64,000 bases of DNA, taken from Parapristionchus giblindavisi (taxonomy: Eukaryota > Nematoda > Chromadorea > Rhabditida > Diplogasteridae). The notes under the pieces were generated by a model, which had not been told where the DNA came from, ran no database searches, and saw only the letters and a list, made by a program, of their open reading frames with translations. This document shows positions 20,908 through 34,500 of the stretch, piece after piece (within the stretch, counting starts at the first letter, position 1; each line of letters begins with the position of its first letter). The stretch covers positions 496,001-560,000 of the forward strand of contig CALSFV010000269.1 in NCBI GenBank assembly GCA_943737045.1. The letters are read 5' to 3'. Position numbers and translations under genes: made by a program.

Positions 20908-23900
20908 TAATATTCTCACTTTTTAAGTTATATTCATATTTTCTATAATATCTTCCATGCCTTGTTTACTTATCATAACGTCACGCCATGATAAGAAAAC
21001 ATACTATGACATGATTGTATGGTTGTAAGGTTGAAATGTATTGTTCTTTTCAAGCTGTGCTGTCATTGTGTGCCTTACCAGGACCTGCCGCAGTTGTGGT
21101 TCCACCGCATAGGTTACAGGATAGTCGGCAATAGGTCGCCATCATGGATTGGTAGTTGGGCAGTGTGCACAATGCTTTCTTGTTCACGCAATCCGGTGAG
21201 ATATCCGAGCAGGCTACAAAGAATATAGCAATTGATCTCGGTCTACTATTTCAATTGTCTAGTCGCCGTGGGCATCGAAACAAACAAGAACTTGAATTGG
21301 GAATCATGGGCGAGTGGGATTATACCAGGAACTCTCCCTTTGAAAGATTCTCTTACACTCAAAGGAACCGTTGATTGAGAGTACTACACAGAGAGCAAAC
21401 TTACCCAGATATGGGGTAATCGTTACCCAACAACGTGTATCGGGGTATTCGTTTGCCCATATTCGGGGTATTCTGATTACCCATGCATTTTGGAGAGAAA
21501 GATTACCAATTATTTTGTTAAATTGACAAGTACATTATAGTCCAATGCTAGTTATATCAGTACATCCCGTTACCCTTTATTCGATCTAGCCTTTCCCCTT
21601 TATTTTCATCTACAGTACTGGCCAAAAGGTTATGGACTTTTGGTTTTTTCGCCATAACTTTTTTCAAACTCAACCGATCGAGCCCAGGTTTTCAGGGATT
21701 ATTTTGAGAGTGTTTTTACGTGTCTTACACAAAAACCACCGCGGTTGAGCTCTTCCGGTGAATTTTATTTCGATTTTATCAAAGGTCACAAAAATGAGAC
21801 TTTCGTTTATTTTGATTTCTTTGATTTCTTCCACTTATTTTGCCACCAATGTGTGTTATATCGTTTTAAAAGCATGACACGAAATCTTGTGAGCAAGAAT
21901 CTACCGATATCCGAGCGAGAACCCATTCGTCGTGGATGTCAGATGGGACTGTCGGAGGCACCCTGTCACAGCAGTTCCGAGTGTCTGTTTCGACTATCCT
22001 GAAGGTCACCATAACTTCAATCCGAGTTCAAACAATGAAGAAGGTTAATGTACGACCTCGCAAGACGATCACGACATCTGATCGTCTGATTACCTGCATT
22101 TCGAGGGAGAAACTGAGGCTCACTACAATGGACATCAAGCGAGCACTAGCGGAGTTTCGCTAATTTGAGATGGCTAAGGATTGTAAACATGGCTGAAAAG
22201 ATGTTTGAGGTGTCCGTGAATAATGTACAACATCGTCTTCATGCGTTGGGTCTGTTCGAACGTCGCCATATCAAGTAACAGCTGATCTCCGAAAAGAATC
22301 GCAAAGCATATATCACATGGGCAAATGAGAACTTGCATTGGACCCTCTAACAATAGAAGTAGGTCTTATTCTCATACGAAAACAAGTTTCTGATGATTGG
22401 TACGATGGAAATAAATCATGTTCGTCGTCAGGTTGGCATTAGATTGGATGTGAAGTACCACCTGACCACCGTGAAGCATGGAGGAGGATCGTTGATGTTG
22501 TGGGGTTGTTTCTCTGAAGATGGGGTTGGACCCCTGGTTCATGTGAAGGGAATTATGAAGAAGGAGATACTCTAGAGACATATTTCCTTCCTTCAAACAT
22601 GGTTTCAGTCAAGTTTAGAACCCTTAGCGACCTCAATTTAGCAAAACTCCGCTAGTGCTCGCTTGAAGTCCATTGTAGTGAACCTCAATTTCTCCCTCGA
22701 GATGCAGGTAATTAGACGATCAGATGTCGTGATCGTCTTGCCAGGTCGTACATTAACCTTCTTCATTATTTGAACTCGGATTGAAGTTTTGGAGACCTTC
22801 AGGATAGTCGAAACAGACACTCGGAACAGATGTGACAGGGAGCCTTCGACAGTCCTATCGGAAGCCCACAACGAATGGATTATCGCTCGTATATCGGTAG
22901 ATTCTTGCTCCCTTGAATCCGTGTCATGCTATTAAAACGATATAACACACATTGGTGGCAAAAAAGGTGGAAAAAATCAAAGAAATCGAAATAAACGAAA
23001 ATCTAATTTTTGTGACTTGTGATAAAATCGAAATAAAATTCACCGGAAAAGCTCAACCGCGGTGGTTTTTGTGTAAGATACGTAAAAACACTCTCAAAAT
23101 AATCCTTCAGAACCTGGACTCGATCGGTTGAGTTTGAAAAAAAGTTATGGCGGAAAAACCAAAAGTCAATAACCTTTTGGCCAGTACTGTAGTTCGCTCC
23201 CGCCATAAAGATTGCGTAAGGCTGCATTCAACATTAGGGGTAATTGTTTTCCGGGGTAATGGGGGTGGATAACGATTTGCCAGGTAAATTTGCTCTCAGT
23301 GTAGAGACTTCCCAAATGTAAGAGAGCAGAGCTGTCATTAGCGTGATGCAGTTACAAAGATACCACGATGCTTTGGAGGTATGTATTCTAACACTTTTTT
23401 TCTCTCAAAACGGCTACTTTAGTAACCTCGAAACGGCAAACATTTATTAACGTCCATACAAAAGTTAATTTATTAACCAATATGAGACAGATAAACGTGC
23501 TTATATTCGAGCACATCACCGAGTGATAACTGAACTAATTTTCCGCTTTCGTTCATACTATAACCAACCCGATGAAACGCAGTTGTTTGTTTTGTTGGTC
23601 ATTGGTCCTCTCTCTCATCTCACTTGTTCTTAGAAATCATCCACTGTGACCTCTCACCCATGAGAGGTATCAAATGACGCGCTCACAGTAAAGACATCCA
23701 TTGTTTGCTCTGTTTCACCGTGCAAATGTGTACTCGAGAAACAAAAGGATGGCCAGTGCAGAAGACGTTTCCATGTGGTAAAAGTAATTAGAATACGCAC
23801 TGGCAGCACTCTCTCGTCGTCGGAGAAAGCGAGAGTGTAGCGAGAGGAGCTAATCTCTAGCTAATCGCCGTTGCCTTTGGTTTACTTACTTAACTATTTG

Positions 23901-25552
23901 AAATACCCGTGTAACGTGCAAATACAGAAGAGATATTTGAAACAATGATAATTTTTGATAAGAGTAAAGCAATTACATGCCACGGTCGTTGTGGTCGTGT
24001 AGGTCACGCATGGCCTATTGCAGGTCTTCTTACAGTACACATTCATTAGATCGTTGTAATCAGGAACACTGCATAGTTGGGCCTAAAAAGTTTTTTTTTA
24101 AACATTTTTTAACCATGAAAAGCCAACTTTGCTCGCGCAATCCGGAGACGTATCATCACATGCTGAAGCTGAAAAGTGCTTATTTTATTTTTTATGGAAC
24201 GAATTCACATAGGTTTTTTTCAATAAGATGGTACTCGAGAGGAAATTTTTCATTTTTTTCTATGAATCAATACAAAATTCTTTTCTTTCCGTTTAGAATT
24301 GAAAAGCTAGGATTATTTGGGGTGCCAAAAACTTGAAGGAACACCAAGCTAATTTTGCTCTCCGCATTGGAGGTAATCTCTCGCGGACAAATTAAGCGAG
24401 GGAGCGGAGAGTTTAAAATTAGCTTGGGCTGACACTTTTAGATAAAAATGACGAAAAGATCACCTGTGGTGGTTGACGCCAGCGTTGTCGTTGAGGCTGA
24501 ATTATTTTAAAATAATTAAATCAAAGTATTATAAAGTATAAATTGTAATAAGTGTACTTGTCTGAGCGATGGTAGTCATAGTGGAACCTCCGCAAAGGTT
24601 GCAAGTGGCTCTAAAATATCATTGAATTTGACGAATTTAACACATGTCTGGAAATTTTTTCCCTCGGTGTGACCCGCGGGGCACACTGCATGGCAAAAAA
24701 ATACGGAGATATTGTTAGGCAACTAACAAGGACTTGTAAACTTGTACAAACTGTTATCTTATGTGAAACAACAAACAAAGGAATATTACTGCTAATAAAC
24801 CCACGCGCAGTAAGTTGTGACCAGATCCAGATATTCAGGTTTTGTACACAATGCCGTATTGGCTGCACAATCAGCCAATTGATCCACACAACCTGCAAAT
24901 ATACAATGTTGATCTACCACTGATCAATCGATATATGTTCTCGTGGTTAAAGTGATACCCCAATCAAATTCTACGCTCTCCGCTCTGGCAATACTCTCTC
25001 GCCTTCTATGTGCACGAGAGAGTATTGCCAATGCGGAGGAAAAATTAGCTTGGGGTGTCTCTTTAACCATCAGTGAGATCATAAATATTTGTAGCTGTCG
25101 AGTACATCACTCGATGGAGCTACCCACTTGGAGTTGTCGTCGTTGTGGGAGCCAGAGTGGTGGTGGTTCCTGAGCACAGGTTGCAAGTGCTCGCGCAATG
25201 CTCGAGAACGAGCTCGTAATAGTCGGGGTTGGTACAGAGCGACGTGTACGGGGAACAGTCCCCGAGTTTATCGATACACGCTGAAACAAGTCACTTTAAA
25301 GGCACACCCGGAGAATATTTGAAAGTTCGCTCTCGCAATGTTCTCTCGCTTTCGTTGTCTGCGAGAGAGCGTTGCCAAAGCGGACGAAATTAGCCCTACT
25401 GGATGATCTACTGAACTGAGGAAAACTCACTCGGATTTGTGGATGTGGAAGAACCTGTTAACGTGGTAGTCGAACTGCTAGAAGTAGTTGTCGAAGCTGA
25501 AGTCGTCGTAGACGGCGTTGTTTTTGAGGTACTTGTCGGAGCCGTGGTGCTC
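20319..25552 (-). CDS. ShK block of the mucin gene (ten exons, six domains)
   Basis: Exons, 5' to 3': 25431-25552 (Thr/Ser linker), 25128-25280 (ShK 1, ends HCASTCNLC), 24805-24892 and 24558-24610 (ShK 2, split), 24464-24496 (11-residue Thr linker), 24128-24168 and 23977-24082 (ShK 3, split by a 45-nt intron), 21079-21213 (ShK 4, YCRLSCNLC), 20635-20808 (ShK 5, YCAKTCAYC plus Pro/Thr linker), 20319-20428 (ShK 6, YCAKTCRFC then TGA). All junctions keep frame. The last exon has the same length (110 nt) as the last exon of the two-ShK paralogues, so these genes share ancestry. Confidence 0.88.
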
Positions 25553-28500
25553 CTAAAAATTTCTAGAAGGATTACAATCTCAAAAATACCAGTCAGTTTA
25601 CTCCCTACATTATTGCTCACTAATTATCAATAAGGTAGATTTCTACAGGGTCTTACGTTGATGGTTCAGTTGTTGTAGAGGTCGATCCAGCAGATGTCGA
25701 TGTGGACCCTTCAGACGTCGTACTCGTGGTGGATGATTCAGTGGTAGTGGTTGATGGTTCACTTGTGGTCCTAAGGCATTTTTTGATTCAATTTATTATT
25801 TCGAAATCTTTTTTCCGTTGTATATAATTTTTCTGATCTAGATTTCTACAGGGTCTTACGTTGATGGTTCAGTTGTTGTAGAGGTCGATCCAGCAGATGT
25901 CGATGTGGACCCTTCAGACGTCGTACTCGTGGTGGACGATTCAGTGGTAGTGGTTGATGGTTCACTTGTGGTCCTAAGGCATTTTTTGATTCAATTTATT
26001 ATTTCGAAATCTTTTTTCCGTTGTATATAATTTTTCTGATCTAGATTTCTACAGGGTCTTACGTTGATGGTTCAGTTGTTGTAGAGGTCGATCCAGCAGA
26101 TGTCGATGTAGACCCTTCAGACGTCGTACTCGTGGTGGATGACTCAGTGGTAGTGGTTGATGGTTCACTTGTGGTCCTATGGCATTTTTGATTCAATATA
26201 TTATTTTGATATAGTTTTTACGTTACATTTATTTTTTTCTGATCTAGATTTCTACAGGGTCTTACGTTGATGGTTCAGTTGTTGTAGAGGTCGATCCAGC
26301 AGATGTCGATGTAGACCCTTCAGACGTCGTACTCGTGGTGGATGACTCAGTGGTAGTGGTTGATGGTTCAGTTGTGGTCCTAAGGCATTTTTGATTCAAT
26401 TTATTATTTCGAAATCTTTTTCAGTTGCATTCAATTTTTCTGATCTAGATTTCTACAGGGTCTTACGTTGATGGTTCAGTTGTTGTAGAGGTCGATCCAG
26501 CAGATGTCGATGTAGACCCTTCAGACGTCGTACTCGTGGTGGATGATTCAGTGGTAGTGGTTGATGGTTCAGTTGTGGTCCTAAGGCACTTTTTGATTCA
26601 ATTTATTATTTCGAAATCTTTTTTCCGTTGTATATAATTTTTCTGATCTAGATTTCTACAGGGTCTTACGTTGATGGTTCAGTTGTTGTAGAGGTCGATC
26701 CAGCAGATGTCGATGTAGACCCTTCAGACGTCGTACTCGTGGTGGATGACTCAGTGGTAGTGGTTGATGGTTCACTTGTGGTCCTATGGCATTTTTGATT
26801 CAATATATTATTTTGATATAGTTTTTACGTTGTATATAATTTTTCTGATCTAGATTTCTACAGGGTCTTACGTTGATGGTTCAGTTGTTGTAGAGGTCGA
26901 TCCAGCAGATGTCGATGTGGACCCTTCAGACGTCGTACTCGTGGTGGACGATTCAGTGGTAGTGGTTGATGGTTCACTTGTGGTCCTAAGGCATTTTTTG
27001 ATTCAATTTATTATTTCGAAATCTTTTTTCCGTTGTATATAATTTTTCTGATCTAGATTTCTACAGGGTCTTACGTTGATGGTTCAGTTGTTGTAGAGGT
27101 CGATCCAGCAGATGTCGATGTAGACCCTTCAGACGTCGTACTCGTGGTGGATGACTCAGTGGTAGTGGTTGATGGTTCACTTGTGGTCCTATGGCATTTT
27201 TGATTCAATATATTATTTTGATATAGTTTTTACGTTACATTTATTTTTTTCTGATCTAGATTTCTACAGGGTCTTACGTTGATGGTTCAGTTGTTGTAGA
27301 GGTCGATCCAGCAGATGTCGATGTAGACCCTTCAGACGTCGTACTCGTGGTGGATGACTCAGTGGTAGTGGTTGATGGTTCAGTTGTGGTCCTAAGGCAT
27401 TTTTGATTCAATTTATTATTTCGAAATCTTTTTCAGTTGCATTCAATTTTTCTGATCTAGATTTCTACAGGGTCTTACGTTGATGGTTCAGTTGTTGTAG
27501 AGGTCGATCCAGCAGATGTCGATGTAGACCCTTCAGACGTCGTACTCGTGGTGGATGATTCAGTGGTAGTGGTTGATGGTTCAGTTGTGGTCCTAAGGCA
27601 CTTTTTGATTCAATTTATTATTTCGAAATCTTTTTTCCGTTGTATATAATTTTTCTGATCTAGATTTCTACAGGGTCTTACGTTGATGGTTCAGTTGTTG
27701 TAGAGGTCGATCCAGCAGATGTCGATGTAGACCCTTCAGACGTCGTACTCGTGGTGGATGACTCAGTGGTAGTGGTTGATGGTTCACTTGTGGTCCTATG
27801 GCATTTTTGATTCAATATATTATTTTGATATAGTTTTTACGTTACATTTATTTTTTTCTGATCTAGATTTCTACAGGGTCTTACGTTGATGGTTCAGTTG
27901 TTGTAGAGGTCGATCCAGCAGATGTCGATGTAGACCCTTCAGACGTCGTACTCGTGGTGGATGACTCAGTGGTAGTGGTTGATGGTTCACTTGTGGTCCT
28001 ATGGCATTTTTGATTCAATATATTATTTTGATATAGTTTTTACGTTACATTTATTTTTTTCTGATCTAGATTTCTACAGGGTCTTACGTTGATGGTTCAG
28101 TTGTTGTAGAGGTCGATCCAGCAGATGTCGATGTGGACCCTTCAGACGTCGTACTCGTGGTGGATGACTCAGTGGTAGTGGTTGATGGTTCACTTGTGGT
28201 CCTATGGCATTTTTGATTCAATATATTATTTTGATATAGTTTTTTCCGTTACATTTATTTTTTTCTGATCTAGATTTCTACAGGGTCTTACGTTGATGGT
28301 TCAGTTGTTGTAGAGGTCGATCCAGCAGATGTCGATGTGGACCATGCAGACGTCGTACTCGTGGTGGATGATTCAGTGGTAGTGGTTGATGGTTCAGTTG
28401 TGGTCCTAAGGCATTTTTGATTCAATTTATTATTTCGAAATCTTTTTTTTCGTTGCATTTAATTTCTCATATCTAGATTTCTACAGGGTCTTACGTTGAT

Positions 28501-31500
28501 GGTTCAGTTGTTGTAGAGGTCAATCCAGCAGATGTCGATGTAGACCCTTCAGACGTCGTACTCGTGGTGGATGACTCAGTTGATGGTTCACTTGTGGTCC
28601 TATGGCATTTTTGATTCAATTTATTATTTCGATATCGTTTATTCCGTTAGATTCAATTTTTTGATCTGATTTCTACATGTTCTTACGTTGTTGGTTCAGT
28701 TGTTGTAGAGGTCGATCCAGCAGATGTCGATGTGGACCCTGCAGACGTCGTACTCGTGGTGGATGATTCAGTTGTAGTGGTTGATGGTTCACTTGTGGTC
28801 CTATGGCATTTTTGATTCAATATATTATTTTGATATAGTTTTTACGTTACATTTATTTTTTTCTGATCTAGATTTCTACAGGGTCTTACGTTGATGGTTC
28901 AGTTGTTGTAGAGGTCGATCCAGCAGATGTCGATGTAGACCCTTCAGACGTCGTACTCGTGGTGGATGATTCAGTGGTAGTGGTTGATGATTCACTTGTG
29001 GTCCTAAGGCATTTTTTGATTCAATTTATTATTTCGAAATCTTTTTCCGTTGTATATAATTTTTCTGATCTAGATTTCTACAGGGTCTTACGTTGATGGT
29101 TCAGTTGTTGTAGAGGTCGATCCAGCAGATGTCGATGTGGACCCTGCAGACGTCGTACTCGTGGTGGATGATTCAGTGGTAGTGGTTGATGGTTCAGTTG
29201 TGGTCCTAATGCATTTCTTATTCATTTTATTATTTCGATATCATTTATTCCGTTAGATTCAATTTTTTTATCTAGATTTCTACATGTTCTTACGTTGATG
29301 GTTCAGTTGTTGTAGCGGTCGATCCAGCAGATGTCGATGTGGACCCTTCAGACGTCGTACTCGTGGTGGATGATTCAGTGGTAGTGGTTGATGGTTCACT
29401 TGTGGTCCTAAGGCATTTTTTGATTCAATTTATTATTTCGAAATTTTTTTTCCGTTGTATATAATTTTTCTGATCTAGATTTCTACATGTTCTTACGTTG
29501 ATGGTTCAGTTGTTGTAGAGGTCGATCCAGCAGATGTCGATGTGGACCCTTCAGACGTCGTACTCGTGGTGGATGATTCAGTGGTAGTGGTTGATGGTTC
29601 ACTTGTGGTCCTAAGGCATTTTGATTCAATTTATTATTTCGATATCGTTTATTCCGTTAGATTCAATTATTTGATCTAGATTTCTACATGTTCATACGTT
29701 GATGGTTCAGTTGTTGTAGCGGTCGAGCCAGCAGATGTCGATGTGGACCCTTCAGACGTCGTACTCGTGGTGGATGATTCAGTGGTAGTGGTTGATGGTT
29801 CACTTGTGGTCCTAAGGCATTTTTTGATTCAATTTATTATTTCGATATCGTTTATTCCGTTAGATTCAATTTTTTGATCTAGATTTCTACATGTTCTTAC
29901 GTTGATGGTTCAGTTGTTGTAGAGGTCGATCCAGCAGATGTCGATGTGGACCCTTCAGACGTCGTACTCGTGGTGGATGATTCAGTGGTAGTGGTTGATG
30001 GTTCACTTGTGGTCCTAAGGCATTTTTTGATTCAATTTATTATTTCGAAATTTTTTTCCGTTGTATATAATTTTTCTGATCTAGATTTCTACAGGGTCTT
30101 ACGTTGATGGTTCAGTTATTGTAGAGGTCGATCCAGCAGATGTCGATGTAGACCCTTCAGATGTCGTACTCGTGGTGGATGACTCAGTGGTAGTGGTTGA
30201 TGGTTCACTTGTGGTCCTATGGCATTTTTGATTCAATATATTATTTTGATATAGTTTTTACGTTACATTTATTTTTTTCTGATCTAGATTTCTACAGGGT
30301 CTTACGTTGATGGTTCAGTTGTTGTAGAGGTCGATCCAGCAGATGTCGATGTAGACCCTTCAGACGTCGTACTCGTGGTGGATGACTCAGTGGTAGTGGT
30401 TGATGGTTCACTTGTGGTCCTATGGCATTTTTGATTCAATATATTATTTTGATATAGTTTTTACGTTACATTTATTTTTTTCTGATCTAGATTTCTACAG
30501 GGTCTTACGTTGATGGTTCAGTTGTTGTAGAGGTCGATCCAGCAGATGTCGATGTAGACCCTTCAGACGTCGTACTCGTGGTGGATGACTCAGTGGTAGT
30601 GGATGATGGTTCACTTGTGGTCCTAAGGCATTTTGATTTAATTTATTATTTCGATATCGTTTATTCCGTTAGATTCAATTTTTTTATCTAGATTTCTACA
30701 TGTTCTTACGTTGATGGTTCAGTTGTTGTAGAGGTCGATCCAGCAGATGTCGATGTGGACCCTGCAGACGTCGTACTCGTGGTGGATGATTCAGTGGTAG
30801 TGGTTGATGGTTCAGTTGTGGTCCTAATGCATTTCTTATTCATTTTATTATTTCGATATCATTTATTCCGTTAGATTCAATTTTTTTATCTAGATTTCTA
30901 CATGTTCTTACGTTGATGGTTCAGTTGTTGTAGCGGTCGATCCAGCAGATGTCGATGTGGACCCTTCAGACGTCGTACTCGTGGTGGATGATTCAGTGGT
31001 AGTGGTTGATGGTTCACTTGTGGTCCTAAGGCATTTTTTGATTAAATTTATTATTTCGAAATTTTTTTCCGTTGTATATAATTTTTCTGATCTAGATTTC
31101 TACAGGGTCTTACGTTGATGGTTCAGTTGTTGTAGAGGTCGATCCAGCAGATGTCGATGTAGACCCTTCAGACGTCGTACTCGTGGTGGATGACTCAGTG
31201 GTAGTGGTTGATGATTCACTTGTGGTCCTAAGGCATTTTTTGATTCAATTTATTATTTCGAAATCTTTTTTCCGTTGTATATAATTTTTCTGATCTAGAT
31301 TTCTACAGGGTCTTACGTTGATGGTTCAGTTGTTGTAGAGGTCGATCCAGCAGATGTCGATGTGGACCCTTCAGACGTCGTACTCGTGGTGGATGATTCA
31401 GTGGTAGTGGTTGATGGTTCACTTGTGGTCCTAAGGCATTTTGATTCAATTTATTATTTCGATATCGTTTATTCCGTTAGATTCAATTTTTTGATCTAGA

Positions 31501-34500
31501 TTTCTACATGTTCTTACGTTGATGGTTCAGTTGTTGTAGAGGTCGATCCAGCAGATGTCGATGTGGACCCTTCAGACGTCGTACTCGTGGTGGATGATTC
31601 AGTGGTAGTGGTTGATGGTTCACTTGTGGTCCTAAGGCATTTTGATTCAATTTATTATTTCGATATCGTTTATTCCGTTAGATTCAATTTTTTGATCTAG
31701 ATTTCTACATGTTCTTACGTTGATGGTTCAGTTGTTGTAGCGGTCGAGCCAGCAGATGTCGATGTGGACCCTTCAGACGTCGTACTCGTGGTGGATGATT
31801 CAGTGGTAGTGGTTGATGGTTCACTTGTGGTCCTAAGGCATTTTTTGATTCAATTTATTATTTCGATATCGTTTATTCCGTTAGATTCAATTTTTTGATC
31901 TAGATTTCTACATGTTCTTACGTTGATGGTTCAGTTGTTGTAGAGGTCGATCCAGCAGATGTCGATGTGGACCCTTCAGACGTCGTACTCGTGGTGGATG
32001 ATTCAGTGGTAGTGGTTGATGGTTCACTTGTGGTCCTAAGGCATTTTTTGATTCAATTTATTATTTCGAAATTTTTTTCCGTTGTATATAATTTTTCTGA
32101 TCTAGATTTCTACAGGGTCTTACGTTGATGGTTCAGTTATTGTAGAGGTCGATCCAGCAGATGTCGATGTAGACCCTTCAGACGTCGTACTCGTGGTGGA
32201 TGACTCAGTGGTAGTGGTTGATGGTTCACTTGTGGTCCTATGGCATTTTTGATTCAATATATTATTTTGATATAGTTTTTACGTTACATTTATTTTTTTC
32301 TGATCTAGATTTCTACAGGGTCTTACGTTGATGGTTCAGTTGTTGTAGAGGTCGATCCAGCAGATGTCGATGTAGACCCTTCAGACGTCGTACTCGTGGT
32401 GGATGACTCAGTGGTAGTGGTTGATGGTTCACTTGTGGTCCTATGGCATTTTTGATTCAATATATTATTTTGATATAGTTTTTACGTTACATTTATTTTT
32501 TTCTGATATAGATTTCTACAGGGTCTTACGTTGATGGTTCAGTTGTTGTAGAGGTCGATCCAGCAGATGTCGATGTAGACCCTTCAGACGTCGTACTCGT
32601 GGTGGATGACTCAGTGGTAGTGGTTGATGATTCACTTGTGGTCCTAAGGCATTTTTTGATTCAATTTATTATTTCGAAATCTTTTTTCCGTTATATATAA
32701 TTTTTCTGATCTAGATTTCTACAGGGTCTTACGTTGATGGTTCAGTTGTTGTAGAGGTCGATCCAGCAGATGTCGATGTAGACCCTTCAGACGTCGTACT
32801 CGTGGTGGATGACTCAGTGGTAGTGGATGATGGTTCACTTGTGGTCCTAAGGCATTTTGATTTAATTTATTATTTCGATATCGTTTATTCCGTTAGATTC
32901 AATTTTTTGATCTAGATTTCTACATGTTCTTACGTTGATGGTTCAGTTGTTGTAGAGGTCGATCCAGCAGATGTCGATGTGGACCCTTCAGACGTCGTAC
33001 TCGTGGTGGATGATTCAGTGGTAGTGGTTGATGGTTCACTTGTTATCCTAATGCATTTTTTATTCATTTTATTATTTCGATATCATTTATTCCGTTAGAT
33101 TCAATTTTTTTTATCTAGATTTCTACATGTTCTTACGTTGATGGTTCAGTTGTTGTAGCGGTCGATCCAGCAGATGTCGATGTGGACCCTTCAGACGTCG
33201 TACTCGTGGTGGATGATTCAGTGGTAGTGGTTGATGGTTCACTTGTGGTCCTAAGGCATTTTTTGATTCAATTTATTATTTCGAAATTTTTTTTCCGTTG
33301 TATATAATTTTTCTGATCTAGATTTCTACAGGGTCTTACGTTGATGGTTCAGTTGTTGTAGAGGTCGATCCAGCAGATGTCGATGTAGACCCTTCATACG
33401 TCGTACTCGTGGTGGATGACTCAGTGGTAGTGGTTGATGATTCACTTGTGGTCCTAAGGCATTTTGATTCAATTTATTATTTCGATATCGTTTATTCCGT
33501 TAGATTCAATTTTTTGATCTAGATTTCTACATGTTCTTACGTTGATGGTTCAGTTGTTGTAGAGGTCGATCCAGCAGATGTCGATGTGGACCCTTCAGAC
33601 GTCGTACTCGTGGTGGATGATTCAGTGGTAGTGGTTGATGGTTCACTTGTGGTCCTAAGGCATTTTGATTCAATTTATTATTTCGATATCGTTTATTCCG
33701 TTAGATTCAATTTTTTGATATAGATTTCTACATGTTCTTACGTTGATGGTTCAGTTGTTGTAGAGGTCGATCCAGCAGATGTCGATGTGGACCCTTCAGA
33801 CGTCGTACTCGTGGTGGATGATTCAGTGGTAGTGGTTGATGGTTCACTTGTGGTCCTAAGGCATTTTTTGATTCAATTTATTATTTCGAAATCTTTTTTT
33901 CCGTTGTATATAATTTTTCTGATCTAGATTTCTACATGTTCTTACGTTGATGGTTCAGTTGTTGTAGAGGTCGATCCAGCAGATGTCGATGTGGACCCTT
34001 CAGACGTCGTACTCGTGGTGGATGATTCAGTGGTAGTGGTTGATGGTTCACTTGTGGTCCTAAGGCATTTTGATTTAATTTATTATTTCGAAATCTTTTT
34101 TCCTTTGTATATAATTTTTCTGATCTAGATTTCTACAGGGTCTTACGTTGATGGTTCAGTTGTTGTAGAGATCGATGTGGACCCTTCAGACGTCGTACTC
34201 GTGGTGGATGATTCAGTGGTAGTGGTTGATGGTTCACGTGTGGTCCTAAGGCATTTTGATTCAATTTATTATTTCGAAATCTTTTTTCCGTTGTATATAA
34301 TTTTTCTGATCTAGATTTCTACAGGGTCTTACGTTGATGGTTCAGTTGTTGTAGAGGTCGATCCAGCAGATGTCGATGTGGACCCTTCAGACGTCGTACT
34401 CGTGGTGGATGATTCAGTGGTAGTGGTTGATGGTTCACTTGTGGTCCTAAGGCATTTTTGATTCAATTTATTATTTCGAAATCTTTTTTTTTCGTTGCAT

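Larger units (their letters stand above)
21613..23189. mobile_element. Tc1-like fold-back transposon, degenerate
   Basis: Ends CAGTACTGGCCAAAAGGTTA and its inverse, flanked by TA (21611-21612, 23190-23191). Inside each end, ~580 bp are inverted copies of the same 5' transposase half, so the element is a palindrome of two 5' halves with one middle region between them. Confidence 0.85.
21387..23301. mobile_element. CACTGAGAG element hosting a Tc1-like fold-back
   Basis: Ends CACAGAGAGCAAACTTACC and the inverse of CACTGAGAGCAAATTTACC, flanked by TA. GGGGTAAT/ATTACCCC motifs lie just inside each end. The Tc1-like element 21613-23189 is inserted in it. The pair sits in a 2.8 kb intron between ShK 3 and ShK 4. 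Confidence 0.7.
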
